Assembly: GCA_026724425.1 (NCBI GenBank)
Contig: JAIUCV010000090.1
Location: 620,001-684,000, forward strand
Length of the DNA stretch: 64,000 nt
Direction: 5' to 3'
Source of the DNA: Erythrophleum ivorense
Taxonomy: Eukaryota; Streptophyta; Magnoliopsida; Fabales; Fabaceae
Part shown: one piece after another, positions 55,807 to 64,000 of the stretch
Layout: the number at the start of each line of letters is the position of its first letter
Position numbering within the stretch: position 1 is the first letter of the stretch
The notes under the pieces: generated by a model
The model's database searches: none
The model's input: only the letters and a program-made list of their open reading frames with translations
Told to the model about the DNA's origin: nothing
Program-made: the position numbers and the translations under genes

Positions 55807-58800
55807 ATGAGTTACGGAATATATGAGTTACGAAGCTGGATGTACAATCAAAGAGATCCAGGGACCGGCGAAGTGAGGAGAGAGTTTGTTGAAGGATTAC
55901 ATGGATTTTTTAACCAAGCACAAAACCAACCGCTGGCAATGCAAACGGGTAAAATATTTTGTCCCTGTGAGAAATGTAGGAACAAAAAATATATCGCTGT
56001 TGATACTGCTAAAAAACATGTATTTAATAGAGGATTTGTACCAAACTATTATGTATGGTATTTTCATGGTGAAAATCATTATAATACGACGACTCACTAT
56101 GAAGCGGGAAATAGTGGTTCGAGTCAAGGGGTTGAAGAACATAATTATAGCGGTAGCTATGATTATGGTCATCCTGATATCTTGGGAAATGATATTGGGT
56201 ATCAGCAAGGGAATAGATTTCATGATATGGTTACAGATGCATTTCATGAAACTACACCTGCTTTTGCCGATAATCCTACGGAAGCAATTCTGGAAGAACC
56301 CAACATAGAAGCACAAAAGTTTTATGATATGTTAGATGCTGCAAATCAACCACTTTACGATGGGTGTAGAGAGGGACTTTCTAGACTGTCACTAGCAGCT
56401 AGGATGATGACAATTAAAAGTGAGGATAACAGCAGCGAGAGTAACATGGATAAGTGGGCTGGACTATTTCAAGAGTATTTACCGGAAGATAATCTTTCTG
56501 CTGGTAATTACTATGAAATACAGAAGTTGGTTGCGGGTCTTGGGTTACCTTATGAAATGATTGATGTATGCATTGACAATTGCATGATTTTCTGGAAAGA
56601 TGATGATAAGCTGCAGGAATGTCGATTTTGTGGGAAGCCGAGATACAAACCCACTATGGGAAGGAGGCGGGTCCCTTACCAACGTATGTGGTACTTGCCA
56701 ATCACCGAAAGATTAAAACGGTTATACCAATCGGAAATGACGTCAGCGTCAATGAGATGGCATGCAGAACATTCCACACATCATGGAGAGATAACACATC
56801 CCTCAGATGCAAAGGCGTGGAAACACTTTCAGACGGTACATTCAAACTTTGCTAATGAGTCCAGGAATGTTTATCTTGGATTATGCACAGACGGATTTAG
56901 TCCATTTGGTATGTCAGGGAGACAATATTCGCTATGGCCCGTCATATTGACTCCATATAATCTTCCGCCGACAATGTGCATGCAGCGAGAATTTTTGTTC
57001 TTAACTGTTTTAGTGCCAGGTCCAAAGCATCCGAAGCGATCCCTAGATGTATTTATGCAACCTTTGATCGATGAGCTGAAACAACTGTGGTATTCAGGAG
57101 TAGCGTATGGAATGTTGTCGGGGTGGACTACGCACGGAAGACTATCGTGTCCACACTGTTTGAATAGGGCAGAAGCATTTCAGCTGAGGCATGGAAGAAA
57201 ACCTTGTTGGTTTGATTGTCACCGTCGTTTTCTTCCTATCAATCACAAGTACCGAAAGAACAAGGTTTTATTTACGAAGAATAAAGCTGTCCGCGGTCCC
57301 CCTCCGGATTATCTTTCGGGACAGGATTTGCTTGATCAGATCGATTATTATGGTGGTGAGGAAACATGCAAACGTGGGGGCAATTGGCATTGTACTGCAA
57401 ACATGCATGACGGATATGGACAAGCACAGAACTGGCACAAGAAAAGTATATTCTGGGAACTCCCATATTGGAAGGATCACCTTTTGCGACATAATCTTGA
57501 CGTTATGCATATCGAGAAGAATTTTTTTGATAACATCATGCATACCATTTTGAACGTCCAAGGGAAAAGTAAAGACAATATGAAATCGAGGCTGGACTTA
57601 GCAGAAATATGCAAAAGAAGCGAGTTGGAGATTACTAGAGACGGCAAACAGCCAATTCCGAGTTTTCGATTGTCTGCAGATGGGAAGAGAGCTCTATTTG
57701 ATTGGGTGGCCTCAGATGTCAAATTTCCGGATGGATATGTTTCCAAATTCTCACGATGTATAGAGCGAGGACAAAAATTTTCTGGTATGAAGAGCCACGA
57801 TTGCCATGTTTTCATGCAGCGACTACTACCGTTTGCGTTACAAGAGCTATTGCCGTCTCATGTCCACGAAGCAATTGCTGGTAATAATTAAACAAATATT
57901 TACATTTCTTTTAATTGAGTTTATGTACATAATTAAATATATATGTTTGCTTAAGGAAATTATGTATGGTGTATATTATATTAATTATAGGTATTGGGGC
58001 GTTTTTCCGAGATCTTTGCACGCGAACACTGACAGAAGACGGGGTAGAGAAGTTAAAAAAAAACATTGCTCTCTTGTTGTGTAACATGGAGAAAATCTTC
58101 CCTCCTTCATTCTTCGACGTGATGGAACACCTAACGGTACATTTGCCATATGAGGCGGATCTCGGGGGGCCTGTGCAATTCAGGTGGATGTATCCGTTTG
58201 AGCGTTTTATGGGACACTTGAAGGGAAAGGCTAAAAACCTTGCAAAAGTTGAGGGATCCATAGTACAAGGTTCATTGACAGAGGAAACATCTAACTTCGC
58301 GTCTTATTATTTTAGTCCAAATGTGAGAACGAGAAGAACCGCTACGAAACGATACGATGATGGAGGCGTAGCACCTGTTTATAGGCATGTTGTCCCCAGC
58401 ATCTTCAAAGAAATAGGCAGACTTGCTGGAAAGTTGAAGGAAAAATCGTGGGACCATGAAGATTTGAGAGCGGCTCACAATTACATATTGCGTAATCTGG
58501 ATGAAGTGCACCAATTTGAGAGGTAACTTTGATTATATATACGTTTACATATATATATATATACATATATATATATTTATATATAACTCGAGATGTTTGT
58601 GCAGCATGTTTGATAATCTGATCCGCCAAACATACCATGGTTTACAAGAGCAGGAGTATGAGTTTTACAAAGAACGTGACTTTGCTGGATGGTTAAAATA
58701 CTATGTAAGTTCTCTTCAAATGAGTGATATATAAACTAAAACCTAACACTATAGGTTATATAATATTAATGTACCATTCATTTGTTTGTATATATAAAGG

Positions 58801-59528
58801 TGAGAGAGGGCTGTCATCCGGAAAAAATACCGTTGTGGCTGCATGAGATTGTGAACTCTCCAATAGGAAAAATCACTACATCACCAATGTACTGTACTCG
58901 CGGGTACATTTTCCATACGTACAAGCATGGCATGCGGAAGTCGACCGCAAATTATGGTATTCATGTCCCGGGCGAAACAGAATTCTATGGAGTTTTGCAA
59001 GAGATCATCGAGGTCACATACCCATGAATTATCAACTTGAAATGTATTATGTTCAAATGTGATTGGTATGATCCGACACCAGGTCGAGGGGTTCGGAGAA
59101 ACGAGACGGTAGGTGTCACCGATGTAAATGCAAACCGAAAGTTTTCCAAGTTCGAACCCTTCATCCGTGCATCGCAGGCAGAGCAAGTGTGTTTCATTCC
59201 TTATCCTCGAGTTAGGCAAAGACGGGAGACTTGGTTATCGGTCATAAAGGTCAATCCAAGAGGTTATGTAGTTGGTTTAGACGATGAAGTGGCCATGCAG
59301 CATGATAGAGTTGCAGAAGTTTCAAACCCGAGCGAATCCACAGAAAATATCATACACGTTAACCCCGAGAACAGAGAAGTTGAAGACGTCGTTGACGATT
59401 CAAGTGAAGATGGAGAAGCCGATGAATTCGAAGAGTCTGCGACTGATGAAGAAGAAAGAGAACACAGTGAAAACTCTTACGTATCTGAAAATGAGGATGA
59501 AAATGAGGATATTCTTGAGTTTGATTAA
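55807..59528 (+). CDS. CACTA-3 TNP2-type transposase, nearly intact
   Basis: Likely exons are 55807-57881, about 57991-58522, about 58605-58704 and about 58800-59528. The first encodes a transposase-associated domain with CPCEKCRNKKY (about 55960-55992) and the TNP2 core with LGLCTDGFSPFGMSGRQYSL and HNLDVMHIEKN (about 57490-57522). DUF4218 (GGPVQFRWMYPFERFMGHL) is in the second exon and DUF4216 (CDWYDPTPGRGVRRNETVG) in the last, which ends in a long acidic tail. Two defects are visible: an in-frame gap after WYSGV (about 57104), where CACTA-2 and CACTA-1 carry about 25 residues ending in LLWTISDFPAYG, and a TGA at about 59025 in front of the DUF4216 segment. The enzyme is probably inactive as it stands. 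Confidence 0.88.
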
Positions 59529-59719
59529 TTTTAAGGTTTTTCTTTGTATTTTCTTATGTGTTGTATGTTACATATATTGTCACTCCATCGCAAACTTTAT
59601 AATTACAAGCCGACACAAAATTCATTTCAGTATAACAATTTGAGATTGCAGATGTCTTCTCTATGGTTCCCCACGCCGAGGCAGTTGATGACGGTGATTT
59701 TGAAGTCTTCTCTTCTCTT

Positions 59720-60248
59720 CTAGATTTGACGTCACCGGGTGGCTTTTTGTTCCAGCCGCCGTCACTGTTGTTTCCGATATCCCCCTAATCGTTCCCGGAA
59801 CCCCAAGCTGCTTTGTTATCATTTCCCGGTTTGTCATTGGAGTCTAAACCCCAGCTAGACCAGTTTTCGACAGAGGACGAATCGGTGGAAGGCTTTCTAG
59901 TGTTTGAATATAGTATTTAAATCCACCCGTCATCATTCTTACCCCATGAAGATCCACCATCATCTTTCTTACCTCACAAAGATTCACCTTCTTGAGGTAA
60001 GAAAGATGGTGGTGGATCTTCATGGGGCAATAATGATGACGGTGGATTTGAATAATATATTCAAACACTAGAAAGCCTTCCACTGATTCGTCCTCTGTCG
60101 GAATCTGGTATAGCTGGGGTTCTAACTCCAAAGACAAACCGGGAAGTGATAACAAAGCAGCTTGGGGAACCGGAAACGATCAGGGGGATAGCGGAAACAA
60201 CAGTGGCCGTGGTTGGAACAAAAAGCCACCCGGGGACGTCAAATCTAG
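59720..60248. repeat. Hairpin 4: 256-bp inverted repeat encoding a WG/GW-rich SPT5L/KTF1-like segment
   Basis: Arms 59720-59976 and 59993-60248 surround a loop of about 16 nt and pair at about 90 percent. Right arm, plus strand: DGGGSSWGNNDDGG, then KPSTDSSSVGIWYSWGS, KDKPGSDNKAAWGTGNDQ and GRGWNKKPPGDVKS. Left arm, minus strand: ENWSSWGLDSNDKPGNDNKA with AAWGSGND and GGWNKKPPGDVKS. The series KPS, NWxSW, NDKPG, AAWG, GNDQ and WNKKP matches my recall of the C-terminal WG/GW region of Arabidopsis SPT5L/KTF1 (RDM3), the Pol V-associated AGO4-binding protein. NRPE1 is a weaker alternative. The arms differ by substitutions including stops, so they are not translated. A transcript reading past TNP2 would fold into a long duplex. 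Confidence 0.8.
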
Positions 60249-60254
60249 CGGCCA

Positions 60255-60915
60255 ATTGCGATGGATTTGCGAGGGAAAACAAAAAATTTTGTATCCATCG
60301 CAAATCCGTCGCAATGCCGCGATGGAATTGCGACGGAAGCTTAAAAATTTAAAATTTCATCGCAAATCCATCGCAACCTTGCGACGACATTGCGATGGAT
60401 ACAAATTAATTTTTTAATCCATCGCAAATCCGTCGCAAGTTTGCGATGGAATTGCGATGGAAGTTTAAATTTTTAAGTTTCCAGCGCAAATCCGTCGCAT
60501 ATTTGCGACGGATTTGCGATGGAAACTTAAAAATTTAGGGTTTAGGGTTTCCGCTGTTTCTTATAACAAGTGTTTCCGCTGTTTCTTATAATTGCGATCG
60601 ACCGTATTCCTTCGCAAACTTGCGACGGAAATATATCCATCGCATGTTTGCGACGGACTGTTTTCTCTCGCAAATCGATCGCCAATTTGCGACTGATAAA
60701 TATAACCGTAAATCTGTCGCAAATTTGCGATGGAATTATTTCCATCGCAAATTTGCGACGGCGAAGCTTCCGTCGCAAAATTGCGACGAATTTGCGACGA
60801 AAAAGTCATTGCGAGGAACAATTTGCGACGGAAGTTTTTGTTTCGCAATTCCGTCGCAAGTAGTCGTTTGCGACGGAATTGCGACGGGAATTTCCGTCGC
60901 AAATAGCCTATATTT
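60255..60915. repeat. CACTA-3 right subterminal array
   Basis: Dense TTGCGACGG/CCGTCGCAA motifs occur in both orientations. A telomere-like tttagggtttagggttt lies at about 60535-60552 and a duplicated tgtttccgctgtttcttata at 60547-60590. Confidence 0.85.
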
Positions 60916-60927
60916 CTTGTAGTGGTG

Positions 60928-61157
60928 AGATCCATTGAGTATAATGTTTTTGGGGCTCTTTCAAAGTTGATGCTGTGTCGTGGAGCGGCGTAAAGTCCAA
61001 ATTCTGTGGTTTTGCTCCAAAATGCATCTTTCGACCTGTTTAGACTCTTAGTAATATAAATCCACAAAACCTACCTTTTTAGATCGAAAAGCCTTTAAAA
61101 ACCTTATAAAAAGCATAGTAAAACCATATAAAAAGGGTACAAAATAGAGGTATATCA
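60928..61157 (-). repeat. Right Athila LTR, part 2
   Basis: This is the remainder of the LTR begun at 53655, ending ggtatatca at 61157. It matches 49143-49372. Confidence 0.9.
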
Positions 61158-61535
61158 ACTACCCCAGACTTAGATCTTTGCTTGTCCTCAAGCAAATAGA
61201 ATCCAAATCAGAGAAAGAGGTTTGAAAACGTAGAAACTCCTTATCCTTTTTGAGAAACCTGTGGCGGCTTCCTCTCCTGTATTCCACTAAAAACATGACC
61301 AATGTTAGACTAGCTTCACATAATGCTCGGCAAGCTTAGGGAACCATACCAAACTCAACTACTCTCATCCAGCACTCCAGACTTTCCATTGTTAACTCCT
61401 TGCATAAATTTAAAACGTGCGGTCTTTATCAAGGGAATATCGATCATTAAGCACTTGTTCTTACCCACTTGATTCTCTCCAGGATAGTCCTTTTTGAAGC
61501 TTTTGAGTTCTTTTCCTCTCTCTTTTCTTTTGAAG
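61158..61535 (-). mobile_element. Extra copy of the Athila 3' internal end
   Basis: It is homologous to 49373-49757: the polypurine side followed by cagacttagatctttgcttg and similar. It breaks at ttttgaa and continues as CACTA sequence. Its presence outside the right LTR means the LTR was shared with a second element copy. Confidence 0.85.
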
Positions 61536-62098
61536 GATTATATTCCGTCGCAAATTTGCGATATGTTTGCGACGGATCTATTATTCCGTCGCAATTATTA
61601 CATTTCGGTGTAATTTTTTTAAAAATAATAAATAAATAAAATTATAAAAAATATTAAATGAAATAAAGATTAATTAAAATTTAAATTCAAATATCATACA
61701 AAGTGCGGAAAAAAAAAAATCAAACATAACATAAAAAAACCACTGAAATAGAATCTAAAATTCTTCAGACGATCCGCTGGTTCCGCCATGATCCGGTCCG
61801 CCGGTTCCGCCCTGGACTTGCTGCTGATCTGAATAGTGACGCTTCATAATCTCCATGAGCTTCGGATCCTTCTCGATCAAGTAGCCGAACATCTCCTCGT
61901 AGCACGCTAGTTTGGATTTTGTTTGAGTCAATTCCTCCTTAATCTATGCTACCTCGGGGGGATTTTGGAGTTGACTTGAAGCGGAACAGAGAACAGAACC
62001 AGTCGTAGTATCTATTTGGGATTGGAGAGAACCGACCCCCCTAATCTTCCCCTTTCTACGGGGAGCGGACTGAAAAACCAAAAAAACTTGAAATTAAC
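61536..62098 (-). pseudogene. CACTA-4 remnant with the last exon of a Transposase_24-like gene
   Basis: 61536-61600 holds TTGCGACGG-type motifs. 61750-62080, on the minus strand, is homologous to the last exon of the CACTA-2 gene (21559-21231), with the same ccctttctacggggagcgga phrase at the acceptor side. A terminus is missing at 61536, and a chromovirus LTR at 62099 interrupts the gene. Small indels break the frame. Confidence 0.75.
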
Positions 62099-62922
62099 TG
62101 AAACAACCAAGATTTTTTTTTTTTTTAATAATTAAACAATTCTAGCTGTAGTCTTAAACATTAAATAATTAATAAACCAATTCAACAATATTCAGTTCAG
62201 CAATTATTCAGCGAAAGCAATAAAATAAATCAACAAGTCTAACAACTTAAACAGTTCAATAAAGCAATAAATCCTATCATCCTCTTCTTCGGCCTTGATT
62301 CCGCGATCACACTTTACTTTTACCTGCATCACAGGAAAAGAGAAGCGTAAGTATTATCATAAATACTTAGTGAGACGATCACTCTGCCCATGGGCCAATT
62401 ACGCAATTTCCAGACAATTAAAGTCCTTTAAATAATTTTCCACAATTATTAAATATTTTTCCACATTTCAAATATTTCCAAATAATTATTAAATAATTTT
62501 CATAATTAAATAATAATATTAATTAATTATTAATCCGAAAATATTTAATTAAATCAAACCGATTAACCACTTAAATCATTTAAATCCATTAAACCGGATT
62601 AAACAATTTAATTTCAATTTCCAATCAATTAAACAGATACACGCCGTATGAACCAGTCTCTGGTGTCGATCGACACCCTTGACCTTGGTGTCGACCGGCG
62701 CCAGCTTGGTGTCGATCGACACCCGATTCTCTGGGTGAAACCAAACCCGATGAAACAATCTCACAAACACAGAATCATCACAGTTAACAATCCACACACG
62801 ATTAAACTCAACAATCATCACATAAACATCACGAAAATCGAAACAAACCGGAAATTTGCAATCGGGCCGGTGTCGATCGACACCAGGCAAAAATCCCTCA
62901 ACTTTGGTTTACGGATGTTACA
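62099..62922 (-). repeat. LTR of a minus-strand chromovirus (element F)
   Basis: It runs from tgaaacaaccaagat to tgttaca (824 bp), the same terminal words as element E but a shorter, divergent body. It has four tgtcgatcgaca-like palindromes at 62660-62725 and 62868-62885. The polypurine tract lies directly right of it (62923-62946). In element direction it is the 3' LTR; the rest lies beyond the window. Confidence 0.88.
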
Positions 62923-63575
62923 ACTCTCCTACACTAAACTGGATTCAACCTCGAATCCTAACACAACACACGTCTCGCAAGACCAAAACCCGTCCTCGCA
63001 AGGCCACATCACTGGAGATCCTCACCCGATCCCCGAGCCTCATACTCAATCTTATGTATACGCACGTTACAAGACATCTTTCTCTTAACTCATTATCCAA
63101 ACACTCATATTGGGGCCACGGCCTCCCAAATAAGTCTCAATCAAAACCACTTGTATTGGGGCCACGGCCTCCCAAACAAGTCTGCAACTACCCAAACTGG
63201 GGCCACGGCCTCCCAGATGGGCCTGCCATCGCTTATAACGAAGCCACGGCACTCGGATAAGCTACTCACACTGAAGCCACGACACTCAGGTAAGCCTGCC
63301 AGAGAACAAACGTCTCCAAAAATGTAATGAGTTATTCAGGACCGCAGCCCTTAGAGAAAAAATTCTTAAACGCCTATAACAAAAAGATTGAAACCGTCTC
63401 ACGACCCAACTGGTCAACACGTGTAACATCCAAGACAACATTTAACAACACAGAAAATGAGGAAAAACTCCATCTCATAAATCTCAAAAATGTATGTCTT
63501 ACAACGTAAACCAAAAACAACAACAACAAAGCTTAAAAGCTAAACCAAAAACAAAGCCACAAAGACGAAAGAAGC
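62923..63575 (-). other. Element F 3' non-coding tail
   Basis: No gene is seen. A tandem repeat of about 40 bp around ggggccacggcctcccaaa lies at 63105-63290, in the position where element E has its gacccacccgtctc repeats. Confidence 0.65.
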
Positions 63576-64000
63576 TCACTCCACGATTTGCTTGTCGAAC
63601 CACTTCATGAACTTCAACTTCATCTTTGCCTCTGGCTCCCAAGTCTCCTCCTCAATAGCGCCACAAGTCCACAAAACTCTCAACAACGGTATCCTCTTGT
63701 TCCGCAGAACCTTGACTCTCCTCTCAAGAATCCTCACAGGTACTGCCACAACTGTCAAATCTGGCTGAAGATCCTTTGGAATCTTAGCCACAAACTCCTC
63801 AGAAGGATGAAGACACTTCCTCAACATCGATACATGAAAGACCTTGTGAAAGGCTCTCATAATCGGAGGTAGCTCCAATATGTACGCCAACGGTCCCACT
63901 CGCTCCACAACCGGAAACGGACCCATAAAACGCAGACTCAGCTCGTTCTCTGCGATGGATCTGTTAGGACCCCTCAACATCGCCATATTGAGATACACTC
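63576..64000 (-). CDS. Element F integrase C-terminus with chromodomain (partial)
   Basis: The minus-strand frame from the window edge to 63576 reads NMAMLRGPNRSIAENELSLR, MGPFPVVERVGPLAYILELP and a chromodomain-like end (VPVRILERRVKVLRNKR, EETWEPEAKMKLKFMKWFD). It is closely related to 45960-46409. It is open to a TAG-type stop with no visible defect in this part. The rest of pol lies to the right of the window, so this element may be full length. Confidence 0.88.
   Translation of the reverse strand, partial: VYLNMAMLRGPNRSIAENELSLRFMGPFPVVERVGPLAYILELPPIMRAFHKVFHVSMLRKCLHPSEEFVAKIPKDLQPDLTVVAVPVRILERRVKVLRNKRIPLLRVLWTCGAIEEETWEPEAKMKLKFMKWFDKQIVE

Larger units (their letters stand above)
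55139..60924 (+). mobile_element. CACTA-3, complete En/Spm-type element (5.8 kb) carrying an SPT5L/KTF1-like hairpin
   Basis: The left end is CACTACAAGAAAACAGCGG and the right end the complement of CACTACAAGAAATATAGGC. GTG is duplicated at 55136-55138 and 60925-60927. The target is confirmed by the other LTR (near 49140), which is uninterrupted. It has subterminal arrays of TTGCGACGG motifs at both ends, one TNP2 gene (55807-59528) and, where CACTA-2 has its second gene, a long hairpin (59720-60248). It has lost the Transposase_24-like gene. Confidence 0.95.
47644..61535 (-). mobile_element. Minus-strand gag-protease-only Athila element in LTR-internal-LTR-internal order, with CACTA-3 inside
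   Basis: Left LTR 47644-49372; internal region 49373-53654 with gag-protease and primer site; right LTR 53655-55138 plus 60928-61157; then a further copy of the element's 3' internal end (61158-61535). The internal region encodes no reverse transcriptase, RNase H, integrase or ORF1, so this is a short non-autonomous form (about 4.3 kb between LTRs). No target duplication could be found because the right side is not a clean LTR end. Confidence 0.85.

Noticed and set aside
58540..58582. Regulatory meaning of the (TA)n run, also at 24510-24531
   Set aside because: It is a simple microsatellite, here within a TNP2 intron, with nothing further to support function.
59641..60155. Minus-strand frames over hairpin 4 as a working WG protein gene
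   Set aside because: The arms contain stops (for example after GSGND on the left arm) and no start or full-length frame, so the repeat structure rather than a protein is the likely product.

Overview
This window is plant nuclear DNA, most likely pericentromeric or other repeat-rich heterochromatin of a dicot and probably a Brassicaceae. The evidence is Athila-type Ty3/gypsy elements primed by tRNA-Asp, Tekay/Del-type chromoviruses primed by initiator tRNA-Met, CACTA (En/Spm) elements with TNP2 transposases, and a PIF/Harbinger element with its usual Myb-like partner gene. I found no intact host gene, tRNA, rRNA or CRISPR. Almost every base belongs to a transposon or a transposon fragment, and insertions are nested up to three deep.

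Layout. 1-8763 is a patchwork. It holds an Athila-like gag-protease fragment, a downstream ATHILA ORF1-like gene (2254-3714), a gag fragment of a second Athila family, an LTR end, a minus-strand deletion derivative of a chromovirus (4779-6984), low-complexity DNA and an LTR fragment of a further element. A plus-strand Athila element starts at 8764 (LTR 8764-10543, PBS 10550-10567, gag from 10706). A 28.8-kb PIF/Harbinger element (10779-39563, TSD TTA) interrupts its gag, which resumes at 39567. The Harbinger itself holds three younger insertions: CACTA-1 (11679-20347, TSD TTG, in a transposase exon), CACTA-2 (20531-29544, TSD ATA, in a transposase intron) and a non-autonomous chromovirus (30576-35913, TSD AAAAG). 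Without them the Harbinger is about 5.75 kb and encodes a DDE transposase and a Myb/SANT-like protein, both on the minus strand. It also carries captured pieces of a gene for the mitochondrial ATP synthase beta subunit.

42386-47643 is a mosaic of inverted LTR pieces, an Athila gag start fused in frame to a chromovirus integrase, and a gag fragment. 47644-61535 is a minus-strand gag-protease-only Athila element in the order LTR, internal, LTR, partial internal. CACTA-3 (55139-60924, TSD GTG) sits inside its right LTR. The window ends with a CACTA remnant (61536-62098) and the start of another minus-strand chromovirus (62099-64000).

The main discovery is in CACTA-2 and CACTA-3. Both carry long gene-derived inverted repeats that would fold into hairpins if transcribed. 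The 256-bp arms in CACTA-3 encode WG/GW-rich protein sequence that looks like the C-terminal region of SPT5L/KTF1 (RDM3), an Argonaute-binding effector of RNA-directed DNA methylation. A separate hairpin in CACTA-2 encodes WGK(Q/K)DGG-type repeats typical of another part of the same protein. Two further, nearly perfect hairpins in CACTA-2 come from unidentified coding-like sequence. I infer that this CACTA family may make hairpin RNAs against the host silencing machinery. The gene identification rests on recall of the family and needs a database search.
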